Part shown: positions 45,758 to 54,513 of the stretch, one piece after another
Numbering within the stretch: position 1 is the first letter of the stretch
Layout of the letters: each line of letters begins with the position of its first letter
DNA from: JAWKMZ01 sp041391965
GTDB lineage: Bacteria; Bacteroidota; Bacteroidia; Flavobacteriales; Flavobacteriaceae
DNA: 64,000 nt
Direction: 5' to 3'
NCBI GenBank assembly: GCA_041391965.1
Contig: JAWKMZ010000002.1
Location: 186,001 to 250,000 of the forward strand
Translations under genes and position numbers: made by a program
The notes under the pieces: model-generated
What the model saw: only the letters and a program-made list of their open reading frames with translations
Told to the model about the DNA's origin: nothing
The model's database searches: none

Positions 45758-47923
45758 ATGCAATTAGGTATCAAACATATTATCATTTTGTTTTTGTGTT
45801 TTCCGCTGCAGATGACATTTTCACAACAAAATGTTTCGTCCAAAAAAGAAGATACTTTTATTGTTAGAGGCTCTGTAAGAGAGCGCGACACTTACAAACC
45901 TATTTCAAAAGTTAATATTGAAGTGAATGGTGGTGCTTATACGATGACAGGAAATGATGGCACCTTTAGGATTCAGGCAAAAAAAGGCGATGAACTTGTT
46001 ATAAGACACAAAGATTTTGAAACCGTTTATTACACCATTAAAAGTGATGAACGCATAACAGTAGAAGTTGAACCAATAACGCCTTCTAAAATATCAAATT
46101 CACGCTATAAAAAAGATGTCAAAGCGTTTAATTCATTAATAGATTCTGCTGCAGCTTATTTAAAAATAGATGCCGAAAAAAGCATTCAGTTTATTACAGA
46201 AGCCTTATTGCAAAGCAATACAGTAAAGCAAAATGCAGAAGCTTATGAAGAACTTGCTGATGTGTATATGTACTGGAAACAGTATGATTTAGCAGTTTCA
46301 AATTATAGAATTAGTCTTCAAAATTCAGATTCTAATGATGTCAAACTAAAATTAGCCAACGCTTACAAAGAAAACAAAAACTATCAAGAAAGTATTGGTA
46401 TATATAAAGCAATAACACTTTCTGAGCTATCCAATTGGCAATTAACCGTTTTTTACAGTGGTCTTGGTGATACTTATGTTGAAATAAAAGCATATTCAAA
46501 AGCCATTGAAACTTATAAAAAAGGCTTAGAAGTGGCCCAAAAACATTTGATAAAGCCAATGGTTACCGATTTAAATTCAAAAATAGCTCAAGCCTATAGT
46601 GCCAATGGCAAGCAAGATAAAGCCCAAACCTATTTTGACAACGCACTCAATTTAGCTTCCAAAGAAAATAAGACAAGAGCAGTCAAAGAAAAAATTGCAG
46701 TTGCCGATTTTGAAAACACTAACAGAGGTTATGCCAATGAAATTGAACTGCGCAAAGAAGCCTTAAAAGGGATTGAAGATATCGAAAAAGATTCCGTTAT
46801 AGATAATGAAAGCGGTTTGACCACTCAAAAGCAAAACTATAAAATTGGGAATGCCTATTTTTTACAAAAAGATTATGCAAACGCCATTCCTTATCTCGAA
46901 AAAAGTATAGCAGAAGCTAACAAAAAAGAAGATTTAATTGTCCAAAAAGATGCTACTCGTAAACTGTCAGATGTTTATTATGACGCTGGCGATTATAAAA
47001 AATCGTTGGCAACCTATAAGGCCTATACTGAAGTAGTTGATCAATTGTATATTAAAAAAGAGCAAGAGCTCTCTCAGGCAGCACGTTTTAGCCGCAACCT
47101 TGCCGAAAAACAAAATCGGATTACCACTTTAGAAAGTGACAGAGCACTTTCTAAAAGCGTTTATCAACTTACAAATGAACGCAACAAGCGTCAGCAACTC
47201 ATTATTTACTCACTTATTGGCGGACTTTTATTGTTGTTGGTTACGGGTTATTTTATGTTTAAGTACATTAAAGAACAAAAATTGGCAAATAATTTATTGG
47301 CTTTAAAATCGTTACGAAGTCAGATGAACCCTCATTTTATTTTTAATGCACTCAATTCAGTCAACAGTTTTATTGCTTCTAATGATGAACGTACAGCTAA
47401 TAAATACCTATCAGATTTTTCACAATTAATGCGTGCTGTGTTGGAAAATAGTGAGGAAGATTTTATACCATTAAAAAAAGAATTGGAATTGTTAGAACTG
47501 TACACCAAATTAGAACATTTTCGGTTTAAAGATAAATTTGATTACAATATCAAAGTTGACGACACAATTAACCTTGACGAATTTCAAATTCCGCCAATGC
47601 TCTTGCAACCTTATATAGAAAATGCGGTTTGGCACGGACTTAGATATAAAACTGAAAAAGGACATTTAGAAATTGATATTACTCAAAAAAACAAAGCAGA
47701 AATTACCATTAGCATTACTGATGATGGCATTGGAAGACAACGTTCAAAAGCCTTAAAAACCGAACATCAAAAGAAACAAAACTCAAAAGGTATGGGAAAC
47801 ATCAAAAAACGTGTCGCCATTTTAAACAAAATGTACAAAGACAAGGTGGATGTGTTTGTAGATGATTTTCAAAACAACAATGATGCAGGAACCAAAGTGG
47901 TCGTCACTTTAAAAAAAGATTAA
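45758..47923 (+). CDS. LytS-type sensor histidine kinase with carboxypeptidase-like and TPR sensor region
   Basis: A 721-residue kinase from the ATG at 45758, which gives the signal segment MQLGIKHIIILFLCFPLQMTFSQ. A CarboxypepD_reg-like domain (about residues 35-105, FIVRGSVRERDTYKPISKVNIEVNGG) is followed by several TPR units, a transmembrane helix (LIIYSLIGGLLLLLVTGYFMFKYI), and a His_kinase domain with the phospho-histidine in RSQMNPHFIFNALNSVNSFI, an N box in PYIENAVWHGLRYK and a G box ITDDGIGRQRSK. A response regulator gene follows 62 bases later. The open frame reaches back 18 codons further, but those lack signal-peptide character. Confidence 0.93.
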   Translation: MQLGIKHIIILFLCFPLQMTFSQQNVSSKKEDTFIVRGSVRERDTYKPISKVNIEVNGGAYTMTGNDGTFRIQAKKGDELVIRHKDFETVYYTIKSDERITVEVEPITPSKISNSRYKKDVKAFNSLIDSAAAYLKIDAEKSIQFITEALLQSNTVKQNAEAYEELADVYMYWKQYDLAVSNYRISLQNSDSNDVKLKLANAYKENKNYQESIGIYKAITLSELSNWQLTVFYSGLGDTYVEIKAYSKAIETYKKGLEVAQKHLIKPMVTDLNSKIAQAYSANGKQDKAQTYFDNALNLASKENKTRAVKEKIAVADFENTNRGYANEIELRKEALKGIEDIEKDSVIDNESGLTTQKQNYKIGNAYFLQKDYANAIPYLEKSIAEANKKEDLIVQKDATRKLSDVYYDAGDYKKSLATYKAYTEVVDQLYIKKEQELSQAARFSRNLAEKQNRITTLESDRALSKSVYQLTNERNKRQQLIIYSLIGGLLLLLVTGYFMFKYIKEQKLANNLLALKSLRSQMNPHFIFNALNSVNSFIASNDERTANKYLSDFSQLMRAVLENSEEDFIPLKKELELLELYTKLEHFRFKDKFDYNIKVDDTINLDEFQIPPMLLQPYIENAVWHGLRYKTEKGHLEIDITQKNKAEITISITDDGIGRQRSKALKTEHQKKQNSKGMGNIKKRVAILNKMYKDKVDVFVDDFQNNNDAGTKVVVTLKKD

Positions 47924-47985
47924 TGAATGATGCTTTTTGAGCTTTAACAATCAAACACTCATACATTCATGGTAGCATAAAACAT

Positions 47986-48720
47986 ATGAAACTAAACTCA
48001 ATCATCGTCGAAGACGAAGAAACCAGCAGAGAAATTTTAAAAAATTATCTCAAAAAATATTGCCCAAATGTCAATGTATTAGGCGAAGCTTCTAATATTG
48101 AAGACGCTTTGGTACTCATTAGGAACCAACAGTTAGATTTGGTATTTTTAGATGTAGAAATGCCTTATGGCAATGCGTTTGATTTGCTTGATAAAGTGGG
48201 TGATATCAATTTTGAAACCATCTTTGTAACCGCATACAACCAGTATGCTATGGACGCGTTAAATGCACATGCTTCTTATTATTTGATGAAACCAGTGTCT
48301 ATTGATGAACTTATCAAAGCAGTTGATTATGTTGTAGAAATAAAAACAAAAGAAAATGCCTTACAAGACCAAGTTTTAGTGCCAAAAGCCAGTACTATCA
48401 ATAGTAAAATTACCATTCCGCAATTAGATGGTTTTGAGGTCATTAATACCTCAGATATTTTATATTGCAAAGCAGATGATAATTATACCGAAATCTATTT
48501 AATCACCAATAAAAAAAAATTAGTAAGCAAAACGCTGAAGTATTTTGAAGATGCTTTAAATGCCAGTAGTTTTGCAAGAATCCATAAATCGTATTTGGTC
48601 AATGTCAATGAAGTTGTTAAATACGTCAAAGGCAAAGGCGGAAGCGTCATACTCAGTAACGGAAAAGAAATTATGGTTTCTGCCTCTAAAAAATCAGATT
48701 TTTTATCGTATTTTAAATAA
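47986..48720 (+). CDS. LytTR-family response regulator
   Basis: A 244-residue transcription regulator. The receiver domain has acidic residues in IIVEDEETSREIL and the phospho-acceptor aspartate in LVFLDVEMPYGNAFDLL. A C-terminal LytTR DNA-binding domain contains ILYCKADDNYTEIYL, ASSFARIHKSYLVNVNEV and SNGKEIMVSASKKSDFLSYF. It pairs with the preceding LytS-type kinase. Targets are unknown; imperfect direct repeats in promoters are the usual LytTR sites. Confidence 0.95.
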   Translation: MKLNSIIVEDEETSREILKNYLKKYCPNVNVLGEASNIEDALVLIRNQQLDLVFLDVEMPYGNAFDLLDKVGDINFETIFVTAYNQYAMDALNAHASYYLMKPVSIDELIKAVDYVVEIKTKENALQDQVLVPKASTINSKITIPQLDGFEVINTSDILYCKADDNYTEIYLITNKKKLVSKTLKYFEDALNASSFARIHKSYLVNVNEVVKYVKGKGGSVILSNGKEIMVSASKKSDFLSYFK

Positions 48721-48737
48721 GAATAAAGAATATTTCT

Positions 48738-49253
48738 ATGCCAATTATAAAACCAGTCAACGGAAAACAACCTCAAATACCAGATGATTGCTACATTGCC
48801 GAAAACGCAACCATTGTTGGAGATGTTACCATGGGAAATCAATGTAGTATTTGGTTCAACGCAGTCATCAGAGGCGACGTACATTACATAAAAATAGGAA
48901 ACAAGGTCAATATACAAGATGGTGCCATTATTCATGCAACCTATCAAAAATCGCCAACCACTATTGGCAACAACGTGTCAATTGGTCACAATGCTATTGT
49001 GCATGGTTGCACTATTCATGATAATGTACTAATTGGTATGGGAAGTATTGTCATGGATGATTGTGTGGTAGAAAGCAATAGCATTATTGCGGCTGGTGCT
49101 GTGGTAACTCAAAACACCAGAGTAGAGGCAGGCAGTATTTATGCAGGTGTTCCAGCAAAAAAAGTCAAAGACATCAATAAAGAAATGATTTCAGGCGAAA
49201 TCCATCGAATTGCAAATAATTACGTAACATATTCCAGTTGGTTTAAAGCCTAA
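48738..49253 (+). CDS. Gamma-carbonic anhydrase-like hexapeptide-repeat protein
   Basis: A 171-residue left-handed beta-helix protein of the YrdA/PaaY/gamma-carbonic anhydrase group. Hexapeptide repeats run through most of the length. Metal-ligand histidines expected for the family appear in GAIIHATYQ and SIGHNAIVHGCTIHD, with the RGD-containing VIRGDVHYIKIG before them. Some members hydrate CO2 and others do not, so activity is only inferred. It lies 17 bases after the response regulator gene and ends against the second dispersed repeat. Confidence 0.93.
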   Translation: MPIIKPVNGKQPQIPDDCYIAENATIVGDVTMGNQCSIWFNAVIRGDVHYIKIGNKVNIQDGAIIHATYQKSPTTIGNNVSIGHNAIVHGCTIHDNVLIGMGSIVMDDCVVESNSIIAAGAVVTQNTRVEAGSIYAGVPAKKVKDINKEMISGEIHRIANNYVTYSSWFKA

Positions 49254-49257
49254 TTTT

Positions 49258-49360
49258 TTGGGCGTTCCGCTTTTCACAAAAGCTGCAAAGCGTCGCGCTT
49301 TCAGCAGTCGCTTCCGCTAAAAAGCGGAGAGCTCCAACAAATGCTTCAATCGCTAACGCA
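49258..49360 (-). repeat. Dispersed structured intergenic repeat, copy 2
   Basis: Read on the minus strand it starts TGCGTTAGCGATTGAAGC (18 bases identical to copy 1), has the core GAAAGCGCGAC (49292-49302) and ends GGAACGCCCAA. Its variable hairpin has arms CCGCT/AGCGG (49314-49318, 49323-49327), unrelated to that of copy 1. It fills the whole gap between two convergent genes. Confidence 0.85.
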
Positions 49361-49362
49361 AG

Positions 49363-50142
49363 CTAAAACTTCAAATAATCTACTTTAAATTGATGTTTAA
49401 GAATGGCATCCAAAATAGCCACATTTCCATTGGTAAAAAACTCATTTTTTGAAACTCGCGTTTCTGTATTCAATAATTGATGTTTATCTAAAACGGCTTT
49501 GGTTTGTTTAGCAACCGCTTCACCAGAATCAATAATTTTAACATGTTTAGGTAGCATATTAACCAATAAAGGCATTAAGTAAGGATAATGTGTACAACCT
49601 AAAACCAAATAATCAATGTTGGCTTCTATCATAGGTTGCAAATAGCGTTTTAGGAGAGTTTTCATCTCATCACTATACGTTTTACCATTTTCAATAAGTG
49701 TCACAATGCCTTCGCCAACTTGTTCAATAACTTTAATGCCATGACTGTACAAATCAGTCGTTTTATAAAACAATTCACTTGTAAGTGTGCCTTTGGTAGC
49801 CAAAATGCCAATTGCTTTGGTTTGCGTTTGTAAGGCAGCAGGCTTTATGGCAGGTTCTATGCCAATAATTGGAATGCTATAGGTGTCTCTAAGTACTTTT
49901 ATAGCATTTGTAGTGGCAGTATTGCAGGCAACTACAATGAGTTTACAGTCTTTTTTAATAAGCAATTCCATGTTTTTAATGCTCAATGCAATAATCTGAT
50001 CTTTGGTTTTACCACCATAAGGAGCATTAAAACTATCTGCTAAATAAATGGTGTTTTCGTGTGGTAAAAGCGCATGGATTTCGCTGAAGATAGAAGTGCC
50101 TCCAACACCAGAATCAAATATGCCAATTGCTTGTGTACTCAT
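49363..50142 (-). CDS. murI: Glutamate racemase
   Basis: Converts L- to D-glutamate for peptidoglycan. The 259 residues have the N-terminal IGIFDSGVGGTSIF, the first catalytic cysteine in VVACNTATTNA and the second in VLGCTHYPYL, so both active-site thiols are present. It ends the envelope cluster on the minus strand. A -7-like TATTTTTG on the minus strand (50147-50154) sits only four bases before the ATG, suggesting little or no leader. Confidence 0.96.
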   Translation of the reverse strand: MSTQAIGIFDSGVGGTSIFSEIHALLPHENTIYLADSFNAPYGGKTKDQIIALSIKNMELLIKKDCKLIVVACNTATTNAIKVLRDTYSIPIIGIEPAIKPAALQTQTKAIGILATKGTLTSELFYKTTDLYSHGIKVIEQVGEGIVTLIENGKTYSDEMKTLLKRYLQPMIEANIDYLVLGCTHYPYLMPLLVNMLPKHVKIIDSGEAVAKQTKAVLDKHQLLNTETRVSKNEFFTNGNVAILDAILKHQFKVDYLKF

Positions 50143-50154
50143 GTTACAAAAATA

Positions 50155-50184
50155 AAAAAGCCACTTATTATAAAGTGGCTTTTT
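50155..50184 (-). terminator. Terminator after the short ompH gene
   Basis: Perfect 12-base arms at 50155-50166 and 50173-50184 (AAAAAGCCACTT/AAGTGGCTTTTT) with T run on the minus strand. Confidence 0.88.
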
Positions 50185-50204
50185 AAATAAATATTATTCC
50201 AAAA

Positions 50205-50714
50205 TTAGAATCCTAATTCTTTTTTGACGTCAGCCATAAGGTCTTTACCGTCTGCTACAAGCACACCAGTACCTTGTGTTGAATCTAAAACATATTGATA
50301 ACCTTGAGCTTTTGCCACTTTTTTAATGGCAGCTTCAGCTTTGTCATAAATTGGTTTTAGTAAATCAGCTTCTTTTTTAGATAAGTCTTGTTGTGCATTT
50401 GTTTGGTAATCACGAATGCTTTGTTGCATACCTTGAACTTCTTGAGCTCTTTTTGCATTTTCTTCGTCTGTTTTGCTATCCACTTCAGATTGGTATTGCT
50501 TCATTTTTGTTTGAAGCTCAGTCGCCATGGTTTGAATTTCAGTTTCGTAAGTTTTTCTTAATTTGTCTAATTCTGCTTGAGCACTCGTCATTTCTGGCAT
50601 TGCTTTCATTAACTCTTGAGTGTTAATATGTGCAATTTTACTTTGAGCGTTTGTATAACTTGTTGCTCCAATAAAAAGTAAAGCTGCAAATAAAAGGGTT
50701 TTAAATTGTTTCAT
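50205..50714 (-). CDS. OmpH/Skp family periplasmic chaperone (short copy)
   Basis: A 169-residue protein with a signal peptide (MKQFKTLLFAALLFIGATSYTNA). The body is Skp-like: SKIAHINTQELMKAMPEMTSAQAELDKLRKTYETEIQ with a long coiled-coil and a closing VLDSTQGTGVLVADGKDLMADVKKELGF. Skp holds unfolded outer-membrane proteins on the way to BamA, which is encoded 1.2 kb upstream. The two ompH genes stand 34 bases apart and are probably co-transcribed from before bamA or from an internal promoter. Confidence 0.94.
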   Translation of the reverse strand: MKQFKTLLFAALLFIGATSYTNAQSKIAHINTQELMKAMPEMTSAQAELDKLRKTYETEIQTMATELQTKMKQYQSEVDSKTDEENAKRAQEVQGMQQSIRDYQTNAQQDLSKKEADLLKPIYDKAEAAIKKVAKAQGYQYVLDSTQGTGVLVADGKDLMADVKKELGF

Positions 50715-50748
50715 TGTTAAATTTGATTACGTGTTATAATTATTATTT

Positions 50749-51759
50749 TTAGTTATTTCCTTGTGGCACAGAATCTTTTGTTTTATTCTGTTCTTCGCGT
50801 TCTTCTTTAGCTTTTTTGCGATCTGCTATTATTTTTTTTCTGCGCTCGTCTAATTCTTTTTGACGTGCTTCTCTATCTTTTTGTTTTTGTATTCTTTTTT
50901 CTTCAGCTAATTGTGCTGGTGTTTTTTTGGCTACGTTATTAGTGGTTGCATTTTTGTTTACTGAGGTACTGTCTGTACTTTTAGTACCTTCGCGTTCTTC
51001 TTTTGCCTTTGCTCTGTCGTCTAATATTTTCTGACGTCTTGCTTCAGCAGCAGCTTTTAAAGAATCTCTTTTGGCTTGTTGAGCTGCTTTTCGGTCTTCC
51101 ATGGCTTTTGCTCGTTCTGCTTTTTTGTCTTCTAAGGCTTTTTGACGTGCTTCTAATTCTTCGTTTATTACAGGAACAACCTCTTCATTTTCAGCTTCTC
51201 TACGTTCTGCTTTGGTTTGTGCTTGTGTACGTTTTGAAGTTCTGTTGATACTTCTTAAAACGAGGTCACTAATATCAAAACGTTCTGCAGAATAGAGCAT
51301 CACTACATCAGCAGATTTGTCAAAAATAAAATCGTATTGTTTGTTGCCTGCAATTTCTTGTACTGCTGCAAAAATTTGATCTTGTATTGGCTGAATCAAT
51401 TGTTGTTTCTGAATCATTAAATCGCCATTTGGACCAAAACGTTTTTGCTGATAATCTAATATTTCGTTTTCTTCAAACGTAATATCTTCAAGGCGTTCAT
51501 TGTACAATTCGTCTGTTAAAAGCACTTTTTCGCTATTTAATTGCTTTTTCTTTTGGTCCACTGCAGCAAGACGTTGTTCAATTTCTGATTTCCAATCTTG
51601 AACTTTTTTGTCTAATTGTGTGGTAGCTTCTTGGTATTCAGGTACGTTTTGTAAAATATATTCAGTATCTATATAGCCAATCCTAACACCACGTTGTGCA
51701 TTAGATGTGTAGCTCAACAGACCTATGACTGTCATTAAAAAAAGAACTTTATGTTTCAT
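50749..51759 (-). CDS. OmpH/Skp family protein with long charged C-terminal tail
   Basis: A 336-residue protein with a signal peptide (MKHKVLFLMTVIGLLSYTSNA). The Skp-like core (RIGYIDTEYILQNVPEYQEATTQLDKKVQDWKSEIE... to about residue 175) is followed by about 160 residues very rich in Lys, Arg, Glu and Ala (EARQKALEDKKAERAKAMEDRKAAQQAKRDSLK), with a Ser/Thr/Asn break near residue 265. The tail should form long helices. The tail roughly doubles the usual Skp length. Location beside bamA supports a role in outer-membrane protein biogenesis; what the tail binds is unknown. Confidence 0.9.
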   Translation of the reverse strand: MKHKVLFLMTVIGLLSYTSNAQRGVRIGYIDTEYILQNVPEYQEATTQLDKKVQDWKSEIEQRLAAVDQKKKQLNSEKVLLTDELYNERLEDITFEENEILDYQQKRFGPNGDLMIQKQQLIQPIQDQIFAAVQEIAGNKQYDFIFDKSADVVMLYSAERFDISDLVLRSINRTSKRTQAQTKAERREAENEEVVPVINEELEARQKALEDKKAERAKAMEDRKAAQQAKRDSLKAAAEARRQKILDDRAKAKEEREGTKSTDSTSVNKNATTNNVAKKTPAQLAEEKRIQKQKDREARQKELDERRKKIIADRKKAKEEREEQNKTKDSVPQGNN

Positions 51760-51930
51760 CTGTTTGTATTTTTATGATTTATGATACCTCTATAAATTCT
51801 AAAACAACAGATTTTAACTAATGTTTCTGCCTTTAGAATTAATATTTTTCAAATTAACGAAATAAAATCTAAAAAATTTTAACACTCGCATGAAATCATT
51901 GAAGTATCATTAGAAAATATCGTGCCAAAC

Positions 51931-54513
51931 TTAAAATTGTTGTCCAATTATAAAGTGAGTTTCCCATCCATGTTTTACAGTTTCACCTGGTAAGGCATCA
52001 AAGCCGTAACCAAAATCAATTCCTAAAAGACCGAAAGCTGGCATAAATATTCTAAGTCCTAAACCTGCTGAACGATTGACATTAAATGGATTGTAGTCTC
52101 TAAAATTGTCATAAGATGCACCAGCCTCTAAGAAGGTTAATGCAAATATTTTGGCTTGTTGCCCAAGTGTAATTGGATAACGTAGCTCTAATGAATACTT
52201 GTTGTAAATGGTGCCTCCATCTTGAGATGAGAGTGATTGATTAGGATAGCCTCTAAGTGCTATAGATTCTCTTCCATCTAATGAATAGTTGCCTAATCCA
52301 TCACCACCAACAAAATAGCGTTCAAATGGAATTACACCACGATCTTGGTTGTAGGCACCCAAGAAACCAAATTCTAAGGCAGATTTAATAACGAGTTTTC
52401 CTGTAATTCTTGTGTACCAATCGGCTTTGAATTTAACTTTATAAAATTCTAACCATTTATAACGTTCTTGGTCAATTTCTCCAATTCGCTTGTAGTCGTC
52501 GGCATTTGTTGGGTCTAAACTTGCTCTTTCATCTTTTAAAGCACTGTAATTGGTTTTGTTGAACAATGAATATGGAAGTGATAGTTTTGCAGTGACTGAA
52601 AAATTGGAACCACCCATTGGATATACAGGGTCTGTATAGGTATTATTTCTGCTTAAACCAATAGTGTATGCTAAGTTGTTTGAATAGCCATTACCAAAAG
52701 TAAACAAACCAGTATTATAGTTTTTTAAATCATAATGTTGAAAACTTACAGCTTGTGATAAGGTAAAATAATCGTCAGGTTGTGTTAAACGTTTTGCTAA
52801 ACCAACTGTAATACCTGTAATGTTGAAACGTTTGCTTTTATCAGCATCTCTTGTTTGTGGATTGTATAAAAATTGTCTTGTGTGTGATAATGAGGTTGAT
52901 AATTGTGTTGGACGTTTACCATTCAACCAAGGTTCTGTAAATGAAAAGCTATAGGTTTGGTAAAAACGGCTTGCTTGTAAGCGAAGTGCCAAACTTTGAC
53001 CATCGCCTGTTGGAACAGGCTTGTATGCGTCTTTTTTGAAAACATCTTTGATAGCAAAATTGTTGAATGACAAACCTAAGGTGCCAATAAAACCACCACC
53101 ACCATAACCACCTTGTAGTTCAATTTGGCTAGACCCTTTTTCGACTACAGAATATTCCATGTCTAAGGTGCCATCATTTGGATTTGGGTTTTTAAAATTT
53201 GGACTCAATTGTTGGGCGTCAAAAAAGCCTAATTGTCCTAATTCTCTAATGGTACGTACCACATCGGCTTTACTGTAAAGTTGCCCAGGACGTGTTCTGA
53301 GCTCTCTGTAAATGACCTTATCATTGGTTTTGTCATTTCCTACTACTGTTACGTTGTTAAAGTATGCAGGTTTTCCTTCTGATATTCTGATTTCCATATC
53401 AATCACATTACCATCGGCACTGACTTCAACAGGGTTGATGGAAGAAAATAAATAACCTGAATTTTGATATAAGTTGGTCAAATCGTTAGCATCTGGTTTT
53501 GAATTGTCAGCAATTCGTTTTTTTAATTCAACACCATTGTACGTAGAACCTTCTTTAATACGCAAGATGCTGCTAAGTTGTTGGTCTGTATAAACGCTAT
53601 TTCCTACAAAGGTTATTTTACCAAAGGTGTATTTTTCACCTTCTTCCAAATTAATGTTTATAGAGAGTGTGTTGTCGTCATTTTTAATAATGGAATCTGA
53701 AATAATGCGCGCATCTCTATATCCGTTTTCTTTGTATTTGTCAATAAGGCTTACTAAATCTTCTTTGTATTTGTCTTTGATGTATTTAGAACGTTTTAAA
53801 AAGCGCAAAAAGTTTTTCTGTTTTGTATTTTTCATGGCTTTGCGCAGTTTTTTACTGCTGATTTTTTCGTTGCCATTAAATACAATTTTTTTGACTTTTA
53901 CCTTGTCATTTTTATCAATATTGATAAGCATATTAACTCTGCTTTTTTCAATAGAATCAATTACAGGTGTTGTGGTAACGGTTACTTTTGTGTTATAAAA
54001 ACCGTCTTTTTTGTATTTATTAGTGAGGTAGTTTCGGGTGGTGGTAATTAAGTTTTCGGTAACTTTGACACCTTTATTGAGCTTGTTGTCTTTTATTAAG
54101 GCTTCTTTTTTAGATTTTTTGACACCTTCAATGGTTACTTCATTAAGTTCTGGTAAATCGGTTAAGTTAATTTCTAAATAAGCTAAATCGCCTTCGGTTT
54201 TTGTTAAATAAATATCGATGTTGCTAAACAGGTTTGATTTCCATAGCTTTTTTAATGCGTTGCTAATTTCTTCACCAGGAATTCTAATAGTTTCTCCTTT
54301 TCTTAAACCAGAGTAGGTAACCACTGTTTGTTCACTAAAATTAGTGTTTCCTGTAACGGTTATTGCTTCAATGGTGTATTTTTTTCCAGTATTATACTCA
54401 TTTTCTTGCGCTGTGATTGCGTTAGAAACTATTAGAAAAAGGGCAATGAAAAGGGTTTTAATATATGTTTTCAAAAGTATGTTGTTAGCTAAGTTGTTCA
54501 CTTGTTTTTCCAA
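51931..54513 (-). CDS. bamA: Outer-membrane protein assembly factor BamA
   Basis: The central outer-membrane insertase: periplasmic POTRA domains followed by a 16-strand barrel. The product has up to 860 residues. A signal peptide (KTYIKTLFIALFLIVSNAITA) is preceded by 13 residues that overlap the end of uppS; a TTG at 54474, just after the uppS stop, may be the true start. POTRA-type segments include EAITVTGNTNFSEQTVVTYSGLRKGE and KITFVGNSVYTDQQLSSILRIKEGS. The barrel has the conserved RGYP in LRGYPNQSL and ends HFIIGQQF, an aromatic-terminated strand. Confidence 0.95.
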   Translation of the reverse strand: MEKQVNNLANNILLKTYIKTLFIALFLIVSNAITAQENEYNTGKKYTIEAITVTGNTNFSEQTVVTYSGLRKGETIRIPGEEISNALKKLWKSNLFSNIDIYLTKTEGDLAYLEINLTDLPELNEVTIEGVKKSKKEALIKDNKLNKGVKVTENLITTTRNYLTNKYKKDGFYNTKVTVTTTPVIDSIEKSRVNMLINIDKNDKVKVKKIVFNGNEKISSKKLRKAMKNTKQKNFLRFLKRSKYIKDKYKEDLVSLIDKYKENGYRDARIISDSIIKNDDNTLSININLEEGEKYTFGKITFVGNSVYTDQQLSSILRIKEGSTYNGVELKKRIADNSKPDANDLTNLYQNSGYLFSSINPVEVSADGNVIDMEIRISEGKPAYFNNVTVVGNDKTNDKVIYRELRTRPGQLYSKADVVRTIRELGQLGFFDAQQLSPNFKNPNPNDGTLDMEYSVVEKGSSQIELQGGYGGGGFIGTLGLSFNNFAIKDVFKKDAYKPVPTGDGQSLALRLQASRFYQTYSFSFTEPWLNGKRPTQLSTSLSHTRQFLYNPQTRDADKSKRFNITGITVGLAKRLTQPDDYFTLSQAVSFQHYDLKNYNTGLFTFGNGYSNNLAYTIGLSRNNTYTDPVYPMGGSNFSVTAKLSLPYSLFNKTNYSALKDERASLDPTNADDYKRIGEIDQERYKWLEFYKVKFKADWYTRITGKLVIKSALEFGFLGAYNQDRGVIPFERYFVGGDGLGNYSLDGRESIALRGYPNQSLSSQDGGTIYNKYSLELRYPITLGQQAKIFALTFLEAGASYDNFRDYNPFNVNRSAGLGLRIFMPAFGLLGIDFGYGFDALPGETVKHGWETHFIIGQQF

